Of a DNA stretch of 64,000 nucleotides, positions 34,982-44,821 are shown piece after piece (the first letter of the stretch is position 1; each line of letters starts with the position of its first letter). The notes under the pieces are model-generated. The model saw only the letters and a program-made list of their open reading frames with translations. It was not told where the DNA came from and made no database searches. The translations under genes and the position numbers were made by a program. This stretch comes from Pararhodobacter sp. CCB-MM2 (GTDB lineage: Bacteria; Pseudomonadota; Alphaproteobacteria; Rhodobacterales; Rhodobacteraceae), in the NCBI RefSeq assembly GCF_001691415.1, contig NZ_LRRR01000001.1:124001-188000 (forward strand). Reading direction: 5' to 3'.

Positions 34982-36019
34982 TCAGGGCCGGGGCGTCACG
35001 CCGGGGATCACCCGTCGGTGGCGGTCGGCCTCGGCTGACAGACCGGCGGCGAGGCAGGCGGATTGCCCCTCGACCCGCGCCAGCATCAGACGGCGGCCGC
35101 GCATCGTTGTGCCCAGCAGGATCCGGCGCATCACGCTGGCCTGACCGCGCGGGCTGGCAAGGAAGCGGTCCTGATCGACCAGCGCTTCGGACGGGGTGCC
35201 GATGGTCAGCAGCGCATCATGGCTGCCAAGCGCCTGATAGGCCGCGCCGAGGCAGGTGCCGGCCTCGCCATCCTCGGGGCAAAGCGTGTTGCACAAGGCG
35301 ACCAACGGGGCAGCGGCGGCGCTTTGGTGCAGCCAGCGGTCGAGGTCGCGGGCATCCGTGGCCTCGCCCATCAACTGGCGCTGCGGATGGCCGGCGGGGA
35401 CGCGCGCGGCGATCTCGGCCCGGCGATCGGGGCCGGCACTGCGCCACAGCAGGTACAGCAGCTCCGGGTCAGCCTCATCGAGGGGGAGGTCGCGCAGCCC
35501 CTCATGTTCGCGCGCGGCCAGCACCACCATCGTCGTGCGCGCGGCGCGAGGCTCGCCCAGGGCGTCGAAGCGGGCCATCAGTTCGGGCCGGGCATCGGGC
35601 CAATGCAGCGCGCGCCAGGCATCTGCGACGGCGACATCCTCGATCTCGGCGATCCAGCTGCGCCCGGACAGGCCGCCCGGCGCCCGCAGCAGGGCGATCC
35701 GCTCGGCGCGGGGCATCTGCGCCAGATACGGGCCTTGCAGCGAGGGGATCTTGTCGATCTGCGCCAACAGCAGCCGCGCGGCGGCATTTCCGCGTTCGGC
35801 AAGTTCGGCCAAGGCGGGCAGGGCCTGCGCCTCGTCGTCCTGCAGCCACAGGTCGAGGGCTTCCTGGAAGGCGGGACGGTCGGCGCCGGGCAGGGGCGGG
35901 GGCGCGTCGGCGCTGGCCGCGGGCAGGCCGAGGCCCAGGGCCAACAGCGCGCAGGCGGCAAGCCGCGTCAGGGAAGGAAGAAGGCGGCGCGAGTGGCCGT
36001 CGGAAGGGCTAAGGGGCAC
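34982..36019 (-). CDS. Hypothetical exported protein (start uncertain)
   Basis: Not recognised. From GTG at 36019 the product is 345 residues with a signal-like segment around RLAACALLALGLGLPAASADA. The mature part is helical and repetitive in character (LDLWLQDDEAQALPALAELAERGNAAARLLLAQ resembles a Sel1/TPR-type helix pair; a run of Arg-Ala helices follows). CNTLCPEDGEAGTCLG gives three cysteines. The frame stays open to an ATG at 36193, but that stretch looks noncoding. The GTG start lacks a good ribosome site. It could be a periplasmic adaptor; the role is unknown. Confidence 0.65.
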   Translation of the reverse strand: MPLSPSDGHSRRLLPSLTRLAACALLALGLGLPAASADAPPPLPGADRPAFQEALDLWLQDDEAQALPALAELAERGNAAARLLLAQIDKIPSLQGPYLAQMPRAERIALLRAPGGLSGRSWIAEIEDVAVADAWRALHWPDARPELMARFDALGEPRAARTTMVVLAAREHEGLRDLPLDEADPELLYLLWRSAGPDRRAEIAARVPAGHPQRQLMGEATDARDLDRWLHQSAAAAPLVALCNTLCPEDGEAGTCLGAAYQALGSHDALLTIGTPSEALVDQDRFLASPRGQASVMRRILLGTTMRGRRLMLARVEGQSACLAAGLSAEADRHRRVIPGVTPRP

Positions 36020-36241
36020 GGCAGAAACGTCGATCGAGTGGCGCGGACAGTGTGAAACAGGCAAAAACGCGCCCTTGGACTCTGCCTTGCGGACAGCAGA
36101 CCGGCGGCAACGGGGCGAGCCCGTACCGGCCAAGGCCGACTCGGTGGCGTTGGACGTTGGGGGCAGTCTGGGGAAGCCGGACGCGGGGCGCAACTTTTTT
36201 GTGCAGCGCCCGCGCGTCTCTTTCAGCCTGAGAAGGATCGG

Positions 36242-37024
36242 TCAGCCGCGCAGCCGCGAGACCGCCGCCTGCATCTGATCGAGCGGCAGGTAGCCCCGCA
36301 TCATCTCGCCCTCGTCGCCCGCGCCCATGATGAAGGTCGGCGTGCCCGAGATCTGCAGACGCTCCGCCAGCGCGTGGTTGGCCTGCAGCACCGCGGTCAC
36401 CTCGTCGCCGTTCATCGCCGCCAGCACGGCATCGGCGTCGAGCGACAGATCACTTGCGATGGCGCGCAGATCGTCAGGGGTCACGTCACCTTCCCAAGCC
36501 ATCAGGGCGTTGTGGACGCTCTCATAGGGCTCATCGCCGCCGACTTGCTGCACGGCCACGGCGAAGCGGCTCATGATCTCGGATTGCGGGCCGAGGATCG
36601 GGAATTCCTTGACGATCAGGCGGATGTTGCCATCGGTGCCGATCAACTCCTCGACCGCCGGCTGGGCGCGACGGCAATAGCCGCAGCGGTAATCCATGAA
36701 CTCGACGAGGGTGATGTCGCCCTCGGGGTTGCCGGCGACCCAGGAATGGCCGTCGCGGAAGATGTCCTCGGCGTTGATCTGCACCAGTGCCAGATCCATG
36801 TCGGCCTGCGCGGTCTGCTGGCGACGCTCGTATTCGGCGACGGCCTCGAAGATCACCTCGGGATGGTCCAGGAGGTAGGCCCGGATCTCGCCGCGCAGGG
36901 CGTCGCGGTCGGCATCCGTCATGGCCGAGGACACTTCGGGGCTGGAGGTCTGGGCCAGCGCGGGAAGGGCAAGGGCGGACAGGCCGATGGCGAAGCTGGT
37001 GGCGATCAGGGGCAGGCGAACCAT
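36242..37024 (-). CDS. DsbA-family periplasmic thiol-disulfide protein
   Basis: Thioredoxin-fold oxidoreductase with an inserted helical domain, 260 residues. The signal peptide ends LPALAQ at about residue 25. An N-terminal helical segment (YLLDHPEVIFEAVAEYERRQQ) precedes the active site EFMDYRCGYCRRAQP, and the cis-proline loop is SGTPTFIMG. The N-terminal region and CGYC site resemble the ScsC/BdbD-type subgroup of DsbA proteins rather than canonical CPHC DsbA. AGGAG lies 8 bases before the ATG. No DsbB/ScsB partner is adjacent. Confidence 0.88.
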   Translation of the reverse strand: MVRLPLIATSFAIGLSALALPALAQTSSPEVSSAMTDADRDALRGEIRAYLLDHPEVIFEAVAEYERRQQTAQADMDLALVQINAEDIFRDGHSWVAGNPEGDITLVEFMDYRCGYCRRAQPAVEELIGTDGNIRLIVKEFPILGPQSEIMSRFAVAVQQVGGDEPYESVHNALMAWEGDVTPDDLRAIASDLSLDADAVLAAMNGDEVTAVLQANHALAERLQISGTPTFIMGAGDEGEMMRGYLPLDQMQAAVSRLRG

Positions 37025-37224
37025 GCGGCGGGCTCCTCGAATGACAGGTCGGCGGAAGATTGCGCGTCCGCTGCGGTCAGCACAACCCCCGTTCCGACCC
37101 CCGGCCCAATCCCTGACCCAAACGTGAAGGCCGGGCGGGGCGACGGGGCTGCACGCGGGGATTTTCCCGCGCCGCCTTTCGCGCTAGGAAGGGGGCAACC
37201 ACCAGACATAGGGCGGAGACAGGC

Positions 37225-38478
37225 ATGCGGCGGAATGGCGCCCCGGCGATGACGGGGATCGGAGCGGTCTTGATCGCGGTGTTGCTGGCGATGCTGGCCC
37301 CGCTGGCCGCCTCGGCGCAGGAATTGGGCGGCATGGCACGGCTGGCAGGGCCGGTGACGCTGGAAGCCGGGTGGCGCAGCCTCTCGGTCAGCGTGCCGCT
37401 GAACCAGGCGGTGCCGTGGCGCACACGCCTTCTGGCCGACCCGCCGCGCGCCGTCGTCGATTTCCGCACGCTGGACTGGGGCGACATGGACCCCGCGACC
37501 GTTCCCCTGCAGGGCGCCGCCACGGCGCTGCGGGTCGGCAACGCGGGCGGCGGCTGGACCCGGCTGGTAATCGAGCTGGACCGCCCGATGGGCTTCTCGC
37601 AAGCCGGCATGGCCACCAACCCTGAGACCGGGGCCGCGCAACTGACCCTGTCCCTCTCGCCCCTGACCGATGCCGCCTTCGCCGAACAGGCGACCGCTCT
37701 GGCCGCCACCGATGGTGTGCCGGGGGAGGGTGTTCTGCACGGGGGCGCCACGCGGTTGCCCTTGGGCCAGCGCCCGACCCGTGTGGTTCTGGACCCCGGC
37801 CATGGGGGCGTGGATCCCGGCGCCACACATGAAGAACTGCGCGAGGCCGACATCACCCTGACCTTCGCGCGTGAGCTCGCTGAGACCCTGCACCGCACGG
37901 GCCGCTACGAGGTCGTGCTGACCCGTGAGGACGACAGCTTCCTCTCGTTGGAGAACCGCATCACCGTTGCGCATGAGGCCAATGCGGACCTGTTCCTCTC
38001 CATCCACACGGATTCGCTGGAGGATGGGCAGGCGGTCGGCGCGACCCTGTATACGCTGGCGGCGGCGGCCTCGGACGCGGCGTCGGCGGCCTTGGCCGAG
38101 CGTCATGATCGCGATGACCTGATGGGTGGTGGCGTGGATCTCAGCGGCACCGACGATGCCGTGGCCACGGTTCTGATGGACCTAGCCCGGGCCGAGACGC
38201 GCCCGGCGACGGACCGGCTGGCGCGCACCCTCGTTGCGGCCATTGACGGGGCCGAGCTGCGGATGCATCGCCACCCGTGGCAACAGGCGGCGTTTTCCGT
38301 GCTGAAATCGCCCTCCGTTCCCTCGGCTCTGCTGGAGCTGGGCTTTCTGTCCTCCGAGCAGGACCGCGCCCGGCTGCGTGACCGTCGCTGGCGGGTGCAG
38401 ATGGAGCGCGCGGTCGTCGCCGGTATCGACGCCTGGGTCGAAGCCGAGGCCGCCCAACAGGCGCTGCGCCTGCGATGA
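37225..38478 (+). CDS. amiC: N-acetylmuramoyl-L-alanine amidase (AmiC type, AMIN domain)
   Basis: Periplasmic zinc amidase cutting peptide stems from septal peptidoglycan. 417 residues: signal peptide (to about 32, ending SAQ), AMIN targeting domain (about 40-130, including FRTLDWGDMDPATVPL), then the Amidase_3 domain. Zinc ligands are the histidine in LDPGHGGVDPGA, the glutamate in READITLTFA and the histidine in LFLSIHTDSL; the catalytic glutamate is in LLELGFLSS. A 133-bp gap leads to mrcA, so both act on the cell wall and are probably expressed together. Confidence 0.93.
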   Translation: MRRNGAPAMTGIGAVLIAVLLAMLAPLAASAQELGGMARLAGPVTLEAGWRSLSVSVPLNQAVPWRTRLLADPPRAVVDFRTLDWGDMDPATVPLQGAATALRVGNAGGGWTRLVIELDRPMGFSQAGMATNPETGAAQLTLSLSPLTDAAFAEQATALAATDGVPGEGVLHGGATRLPLGQRPTRVVLDPGHGGVDPGATHEELREADITLTFARELAETLHRTGRYEVVLTREDDSFLSLENRITVAHEANADLFLSIHTDSLEDGQAVGATLYTLAAAASDAASAALAERHDRDDLMGGGVDLSGTDDAVATVLMDLARAETRPATDRLARTLVAAIDGAELRMHRHPWQQAAFSVLKSPSVPSALLELGFLSSEQDRARLRDRRWRVQMERAVVAGIDAWVEAEAAQQALRLR

Positions 38479-38611
38479 ACGGCCGCGATCAGAACGCCGT
38501 GCGCGACGGTCTATGTGTTTTGACCCGCGCGGCATCTGCGTATAGAGCAGGGCGCAACGGCGCGGCCTCAAGCCTGCGTCTTTCCAGATCCTCGCACCGG
38601 GAGCCCGCAAC

Positions 38612-41146
38612 GTGACCCGAGCCTTCCTGTCGTTTTTCGGCGGCCTGTTCAGCTTTCTCCTGCTGGGTGCCTTCTTCGGCGCCTTGACGGCGGGGGGCGT
38701 GATCTGGGCCTATTCGCACGACCTGCCCTCGACCGAGCAGCTTGCGAATTACTCGCCGCCGATGATCAGCCGGGTCTATTCGGGCGAAGGCGCAATGATG
38801 GACGAATTCGCCCGCGAGCGTCGTCTGTTCACCCCCATCGAGGACATGCCGCCGCTGCTGCGACAGGCCTTCATCTCGGCCGAAGACCGGTTCTTCTACG
38901 AACATCAGGGCTTTAACCCGTTGGCCATCGTCTCGGCGGCGCGGGATGCGCTGGTGTCGGGCGGGCGCAACATGCGCGGGGCCTCGACGATCACGCAGCA
39001 GGTGATGAAGAACTTCCTGCTGTCCTCGGACCGGACGATCGAGCGCAAGATCCGCGAGATCATCCTCGCCTTCCGGGTCGAGCAGACGCTGTCGAAGGAT
39101 GAGATCCTCGAGCTGTATCTCAACGAGATCTTCCTCGGGCAGAACTCGTTCGGGGTGACGGCCGCGGCCCAGACATATTTCAACAAGACTCTGGAGGAAC
39201 TCAGCATCGAGGAAATGGCCTTTCTCGCCGCGCTGCCGCAGGCGCCGTCGCAGTATCACCCCGTCCGCGCGCGCGAGCGGGTGACCCAGCGCCGCGACTG
39301 GATCATCGGTCAGATGGCCGAGAACGGCTATATCACGCAGGAGCAGGCCGAAGAGGCGCGCAGCCGTCCGCTGCTGACAGTGCAATCGGGCGATATCCCG
39401 CCCTTCCGCCAAAGCCTGCCCGAGCGCGATTATTTCTCGGACGAGATCCGCCGCCAGCTGTCTTCGTCCTTCGGCGAGGAGGAATTCTTCACCGGCGGCC
39501 TGACGATCCGTGCGACGGTGAACCCCGATCTGCAGATCGTCGCCGCCCATGCCCTGCAGCGCGCGCTGGAAAGCTACGACCGGGGCCGCGGCGAATGGCG
39601 GGGCACCGGCATCACGCTGGAGCCCGCGCAATACGCCACCGAGGAGGCTTGGCGCGAGGCGCTGGCGGGGACCAACCTCGCGCGGGACATCACGCTCGAC
39701 AATCCGTGGCATCCCGCCGTGGTGCTGGAGGTCACGCCCGATGTGGCGCGCGTCGGCATCGAGGGGGTCGAGGGGATCAACCAGATCGACCGGCCGGACA
39801 TCAACTGGCTGCCCGGATCGCTGGCGGACACCCTTACCGTCGGTGACGTCGTCTATGTCCGCGCCATCACCGCCAACGACGGCAGCTTCCAGCGCTGGTC
39901 GCTGCGCCAGATCCCGGAAGTGCAGGGCGGCTTCATGGCGATGGACGTGAACACCGGCCGCGTGATCGCCATGCAGGGCGGCTTCAGCTATCAGGCCTCG
40001 TCCTTCAACCGGGCGACGCAGGCGCAACGGCAGCCGGGCTCCAGCTTCAAACCCTTCGTCTATGCCGCCGCGCTGGATTCGGGCTTTACCCCGGCGACGA
40101 TCATCATCGACGCCCCCATCGAGATCGACACCGGCGAGGGCATCTGGCGCCCGTCGAATGCCGGTGGCGATTACCTCGGGCCGACGCCGATGCGCACCGG
40201 GATCGAGCAGTCGCGCAACCTGATGACCGTGCGTCTGGCGCAGGAAGTCGGCATGGACGTGGTCGCCGGCTATGCCGAGCGTTTCGGTGTCTACGACCGC
40301 CTGCAACCGTTCCTTGCCAACTCGCTCGGTGCGCAGGAAACCACGCTGTTCCAAGTAGTTGCCGCCTACGCGATGTTCGCCAACGGCGGCGAGCGCGTGG
40401 AGCCCACGCTGGTCGACCGGGTGCAGGACCGCTGGGGCCGGACGATCTATCGCCATGACCAGCGCCGCTGCGTCGAATGCACCGAGCCCGATCTGCCCGC
40501 CGGTCAGGCGCCGTGGATCGCCTCCGAGCGTCAGCGCGTGATGGACCCGATCACCGCCTATCAGCTGACCTCGATGATGCAGGGCGTGGTCCAGCGCGGC
40601 ACGGCCTCGGGCGCGATCCGCCTGCCGGTGCCGATCGCCGGCAAAACCGGCACCACCAACGACGCGCGCGACGTGTGGTTCGTGGGCTTCTCCTCGACCG
40701 TCGTGGCGGGCTGCTACATCGGCTATGACCGCCCGCGCACGCTGGGCCGTCGGGCCTCGGGCGGCGGGATCTGCGCGCCGGTGTTCCAGGAATTCATGGA
40801 GCAGGCGATTCAGGAATACGGTGGTGGTCGCTTCGCCGTGCCGCCGGGCGGCCATTTCATCACCATCGACCGGCATACCGGCGAACGTGTCGGCGAAGGC
40901 TCGGGTGGCGATACCGTCGCCGAGTATTTCCGCGACGGCGAGGAGCCGGTCTTCGGCATCGACGCGCTGATCGACGGTGGTTTCCAGATGGGCATGTCGC
41001 TGCCGGTCTTCGCGCCCGAGATGAACGACGTTCTGGTGACCGAGGATGGCACTGAGATCGGCGTCGCCGCGCCGGGGCAGGGCGAGACCCTCGAAGTGCC
41101 TGCTACCACCAACTTCGGCACGCTCTCGGCCGGCGGTCTCTACTGA
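38612..41146 (+). CDS. mrcA: Penicillin-binding protein 1A (bifunctional transglycosylase/transpeptidase)
   Basis: Class A PBP of 844 residues, polymerising and crosslinking peptidoglycan at the outer face of the inner membrane. One membrane helix lies at about residues 10-32. The GT51 domain shows SAEDRFFYEHQGF and GASTITQQVMKNF. The transpeptidase domain has SSFK (about 476; RQPGSSFKPFVYAAALD), the second motif SRN (in GIEQSRNLMTVRLAQ) and KTGT (GKTGTTNDARDVWFVG). An OB-like insert lies between. The long C-terminal tail is acidic. It lies 133 bp after amiC; the weak TTGACC/TATAGA pair at 38520-38546 could be its promoter. Confidence 0.96.
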   Translation: MTRAFLSFFGGLFSFLLLGAFFGALTAGGVIWAYSHDLPSTEQLANYSPPMISRVYSGEGAMMDEFARERRLFTPIEDMPPLLRQAFISAEDRFFYEHQGFNPLAIVSAARDALVSGGRNMRGASTITQQVMKNFLLSSDRTIERKIREIILAFRVEQTLSKDEILELYLNEIFLGQNSFGVTAAAQTYFNKTLEELSIEEMAFLAALPQAPSQYHPVRARERVTQRRDWIIGQMAENGYITQEQAEEARSRPLLTVQSGDIPPFRQSLPERDYFSDEIRRQLSSSFGEEEFFTGGLTIRATVNPDLQIVAAHALQRALESYDRGRGEWRGTGITLEPAQYATEEAWREALAGTNLARDITLDNPWHPAVVLEVTPDVARVGIEGVEGINQIDRPDINWLPGSLADTLTVGDVVYVRAITANDGSFQRWSLRQIPEVQGGFMAMDVNTGRVIAMQGGFSYQASSFNRATQAQRQPGSSFKPFVYAAALDSGFTPATIIIDAPIEIDTGEGIWRPSNAGGDYLGPTPMRTGIEQSRNLMTVRLAQEVGMDVVAGYAERFGVYDRLQPFLANSLGAQETTLFQVVAAYAMFANGGERVEPTLVDRVQDRWGRTIYRHDQRRCVECTEPDLPAGQAPWIASERQRVMDPITAYQLTSMMQGVVQRGTASGAIRLPVPIAGKTGTTNDARDVWFVGFSSTVVAGCYIGYDRPRTLGRRASGGGICAPVFQEFMEQAIQEYGGGRFAVPPGGHFITIDRHTGERVGEGSGGDTVAEYFRDGEEPVFGIDALIDGGFQMGMSLPVFAPEMNDVLVTEDGTEIGVAAPGQGETLEVPATTNFGTLSAGGLY

Positions 41147-41195
41147 CCCGAGCCGGGCGCGTCACTGGCGCGTCGTGGCGTCACGCTTGCACCCT

Positions 41196-41230
41196 CTCTC
41201 CCCGCGCGGTTTCACTGCGGGCGGGGAGAG
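41196..41230 (+). promoter_or_regulatory. Hairpin burying the ribosome site of the GST gene
   Basis: CTCTCCCC at 41196-41203 pairs perfectly with GGGGAGAG at 41223-41230, with inner GC pairing. The 3' arm is the only Shine-Dalgarno-like sequence for the ATG at 41237. Folding would therefore block translation of the downstream gene. Confidence 0.5.
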
Positions 41231-41236
41231 ACCATC

Positions 41237-41875
41237 ATGATCACGCTGCACCATGCGCCGCAGTCGCGCAGTTTTCGCATCCTTTGGTTCCTGCACGAGG
41301 CCGGGCTGGACCACGAGGTTCGTTACCACAGCTTTGGCGGCAAGGGTCTGCGCGACCCAGAGTTCCTGAAGATCTCGCCCGCCGGTCGGGTTCCGGTGCT
41401 GGCGGTGGACGGGCTGACGCTCTTCGAATCCGGCGCGATCCTTGAGTATCTCGCCGAGACACGGGCGCCGGCGCTGGCCCGCGCGCCGGGTCATCCCGAG
41501 CGCGGCAAGTTCCTGGAATGGCTGCATTACGGCGAGACGCTGGCGCAGCATCTGGCGCAGCTGACCTTCCACCACATCGTCCTGAAGCCCGCCGACCGCA
41601 GCCCCGTGGTGCAAAAGCTCGAAGCCCTGCGCCTGCGCCGCGCGCTGGAGGGGATCGAGGCTGCGCTTGAAGGCGACTGGCTGCTGGCGGATTTCTCGGC
41701 CGCCGATATCATGACCGGCACCTCTGCCGATCTGGCCCGCCGCTTCGTGCCGCTCGACGGCCTCGACCGGGTTCAGGCCTGGCTTGGCCGCCTCACCGAT
41801 CGGCCCGCCTATCACCAAGCCCGGGCCGCCGACGGCCCGGCGGAACTCTACCTGAAGGACTTCTACCATGCCTGA
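41237..41875 (+). CDS. Glutathione S-transferase family protein
   Basis: Cytosolic GST-fold protein of 212 residues. The N-terminal thioredoxin-like domain includes HHAPQSRSFRILWFLHEAGL and SPAGRVPVLAVDGLTLFESGAILEYLAE with the cis-proline and ESGA motif. The helical domain contains LLADFSAADIMTG, the N-capping box. It overlaps the HMG-CoA lyase start by 8 bp, so it is the first gene of a three-gene unit with leucine-catabolic enzymes; a role in that pathway or in handling a toxic acyl intermediate is inference. Its ribosome site lies in a hairpin. Confidence 0.88.
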   Translation: MITLHHAPQSRSFRILWFLHEAGLDHEVRYHSFGGKGLRDPEFLKISPAGRVPVLAVDGLTLFESGAILEYLAETRAPALARAPGHPERGKFLEWLHYGETLAQHLAQLTFHHIVLKPADRSPVVQKLEALRLRRALEGIEAALEGDWLLADFSAADIMTGTSADLARRFVPLDGLDRVQAWLGRLTDRPAYHQARAADGPAELYLKDFYHA

Positions 41876-42725
41876 GACCGTCGAGATCTTCGAGGTCGGC
41901 CCCCGCGACGGGTTGCAGAACGAGAAGCGGCAGATCCCGACCGCCGAGAAGATTGCGCTGGTCGACCTGCTCTCGACCGCCGGCTTCCGCCGCATCGAGG
42001 TCGCCAGTTTCGTCTCGCCGAAATGGGTGCCGCAAATGTCTGACAGTGCCGAGGTGCTGGCCGGGATCACGCGCGGGGCCGGGATCTCGTACGCGGCGCT
42101 CACGCCCAACATGAAGGGCTACGAGGGGGCCAAGGCCGCGCGGGCCGACGAGATTGCGGTCTTCGCCTCGGCCTCGGAAGGCTTTTCCAAGGCCAACCTC
42201 AACTGCACCATCGCCGAGTCGATCGAGCGGTTCCTGCCGATCCTCGACGCCGCGAAAGCCGACGGCATCCCGGTGCGCGGCTATATCTCCTGCGTGACCG
42301 ATTGCCCCTTCGATGGCGCCACCCCGCCCAAGGCCGTGGCCGATCTGGCCGAGCGCCTGTTAGGGCTGGGCTGCTACGAGGTCAGCCTCGGTGACACGAT
42401 TGGCAAGGCCACGCCCGAAAGCCTTTCGGCGATGCTGAAGGCCGTGACGCAAGTCGCACCGGCCGCGAAACTGGCCGGGCATTATCACGACACCTCGGGC
42501 CGCGCTTGTGACAATATCGAGGCCTCGCTGGGCTTCGGCTTGCGCGTCTTCGACGCCGCGGTTGGCGGGCTTGGCGGCTGCCCCTATGCACCGGGCGCGC
42601 AAGGCAATGTCGCGACTGAGGCCGCGATGCAGCGGATTGAAACGCTTGGATATTCGACCGGGCTCGACCGGGCGGTCATCGACCGCGCCGCACAGATGGC
42701 CCGCAGCATGAGGGCCATGGCATGA
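41868..42725 (+). CDS. Hydroxymethylglutaryl-CoA lyase
   Basis: Cleaves HMG-CoA to acetoacetate and acetyl-CoA, the last step of leucine breakdown. The 285-residue TIM-barrel protein has the opening EVGPRDGLQNEK with metal-ligand aspartate, the metal histidines in GHYHDTSGRA and the catalytic cysteine in GGLGGCPYAPGAQGN. It overlaps the GST by 8 bp and the hydratase by 4 bp, a tightly coupled set. The length and the C-terminus match bacterial HMG-CoA lyases (MvaB/LiuE type). Confidence 0.95.
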   Translation: MPETVEIFEVGPRDGLQNEKRQIPTAEKIALVDLLSTAGFRRIEVASFVSPKWVPQMSDSAEVLAGITRGAGISYAALTPNMKGYEGAKAARADEIAVFASASEGFSKANLNCTIAESIERFLPILDAAKADGIPVRGYISCVTDCPFDGATPPKAVADLAERLLGLGCYEVSLGDTIGKATPESLSAMLKAVTQVAPAAKLAGHYHDTSGRACDNIEASLGFGLRVFDAAVGGLGGCPYAPGAQGNVATEAAMQRIETLGYSTGLDRAVIDRAAQMARSMRAMA

Positions 42726-43507
42726 GCTGGCAGACGATCACCCTTTCCACCGATGCGCGTGGCGTGGCGACGCTGACGCTGAACCGGCCGGAAAAGCACA
42801 ACGCGATGTCCGCCGAGATGATCGACGAGTTGGCCGAAGCCGCAGCGCAACTGGGCGCGGACGACGCCGTTCGCGTGGTGGTGCTGACGGGTGAGGGCAA
42901 GAGCTTTTGCGCCGGTGGCGACCTTGGCTGGATGCAGCAGCAGATGGCCGCCTCGGCCTCAGAGCGGGCCGAGGGCGCGCGCCGCCTTGCCGGCATGCTC
43001 GGCGCGCTGAACGCGCTGCCGAAGCCGGTGATCGGTCGCATTCAGGGCCCTGCCTATGGCGGCGGGATCGGCTTGATCTCCGTCTGCGACGTGGCCATTG
43101 GCGCTAATAGTGGACGGTTCGGCCTGACCGAGACGCGCCTCGGCCTGATCCCGGCCACCATCGGCCCCTATGTGCTGGCCCGGATGGGCGAGGCGATGGC
43201 GCGTCGTGTCTTCATGTCCGCCCGCCTGTTCGGGGCGGATGAGGCCGTGACGCTGGGCCTTCTGGCCAAGGCCGTGCCCGAGGCCGATCTCGATGCCGCT
43301 GTCGAGGCCGAGGTTGCGCCCTATCTGAGCTGCGCCCCCGGTGCTGTCGCGTCGGCAAAGGCGCTGGCGCTGCGGCTTGGCGGCGGCATCACCGAGGCCG
43401 ATATCGACCATTCCATCGGCCAGCTCGTGGCACGCTGGGAAAGCGCGGAAGCGGGGGAGGGTATCGCCGCCTTCTTCGCCAAACGCAAACCATCGTGGCA
43501 GGGCTGA
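42722..43507 (+). CDS. Enoyl-CoA hydratase/isomerase, probable methylglutaconyl-CoA hydratase
   Basis: Crotonase-superfamily enzyme of 261 residues. The oxyanion-hole pieces are SFCAGGDLGWMQQ and GPAYGGGIGLISVCDVAIG, with the catalytic region around FGLTETRLGLIPATIGPYVL. Its position directly after HMG-CoA lyase points to methylglutaconyl-CoA hydratase (LiuC) of leucine catabolism, which makes HMG-CoA; this is inference by context, since crotonase substrates cannot be read from motifs. The glutamate in TETRLGL is retained. It starts inside the lyase stop (ATGA). The carboxylase genes and isovaleryl-CoA dehydrogenase of the pathway are not in the window. Confidence 0.87.
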   Translation: MSWQTITLSTDARGVATLTLNRPEKHNAMSAEMIDELAEAAAQLGADDAVRVVVLTGEGKSFCAGGDLGWMQQQMAASASERAEGARRLAGMLGALNALPKPVIGRIQGPAYGGGIGLISVCDVAIGANSGRFGLTETRLGLIPATIGPYVLARMGEAMARRVFMSARLFGADEAVTLGLLAKAVPEADLDAAVEAEVAPYLSCAPGAVASAKALALRLGGGITEADIDHSIGQLVARWESAEAGEGIAAFFAKRKPSWQG

Positions 43508-43511
43508 TCGC

Positions 43512-43537
43512 CCTTTCACCTTGTTGGAAATACTCAA
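43512..43537 (-). repeat. Dispersed intergenic repeat, copy 2
   Basis: The reverse complement reads TTGAGTATTT, two bases, then AACAAGGTGAAAG, matching the copy at 6304-6328 at 22 of 25 positions. It follows the hydratase stop by a few bases. Confidence 0.55.
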
Positions 43538-43589
43538 GGAACCCGTCACCGCCCTTTGACCACGAAAGGGAATGCGCTTGAGGGGGGTA

Positions 43590-43608
43590 CGGGGGGCTCA
43601 GCCCCCCG
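43590..43608. other. GC hairpin in the gap before nuoA
   Basis: CGGGGGGC, TCA, GCCCCCCG forms an 8-base stem. No T-run follows. The 414-base gap between the hydratase and nuoA (43508-43921) contains this hairpin, the dispersed repeat, a palindrome at 43772 and, as far as I can see, no gene; the nuo promoter must lie here. Confidence 0.45.
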
Positions 43609-43771
43609 CCCACCCCAAACGGGAGGGGCTGGATCTTCGATCCTGCGCCCGACGGGCGGGAGGGCTCACCCGGCCTCTGGTCCCGCCGTCCAGACGATCA
43701 CGCTGAGTCGGAACAGCCCGATGCCCGGCCGCTCTCATGCCGCAGGGCAGCGATGCAGGGTGCGGAAATCT

Positions 43772-43789
43772 GGTATCCATTTGCATACC
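43772..43789. promoter_or_regulatory. Inverted repeat in the nuo promoter region
   Basis: GGTAT, eight bases, ATACC lies 133 bases before the nuoA start. A regulator-binding role is possible; the regulator is unknown. I did not find an FNR-type TTGAT-ATCAA site. Confidence 0.35.
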
Positions 43790-43921
43790 GCTGGCGAAAA
43801 CCTTGAAATCAAGCTCTTGCTTACCATCCCCTTCGGTTGACCCGCGCGGCGGGCGGGAGTAAACGAGGCATCGAGCCAACTTAAGCTGCGACCGGCCTCG
43901 CGGACGCCAAAGGAGCCACCC

Positions 43922-44811
<890 letters not shown>

Positions 44812-44821
44812 GGACCCGCCC

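Noticed and set aside
36020..36193. ATG start at 36193 for the hypothetical exported protein
   Set aside because: The added 58 residues look noncoding and would bury the signal-like segment. The GTG at 36019 is preferred but not certain.
38489..40876. 795-codon minus-strand frame under mrcA
   Set aside because: It mirrors PBP1a codons and has no recognisable domain or ribosome site.
43590..43608. CRISPR or mobile-element end
   Set aside because: It is a single GC hairpin without spacers, terminal repeats or a transposase. No CRISPR, IS or prophage signature was seen anywhere in the window.
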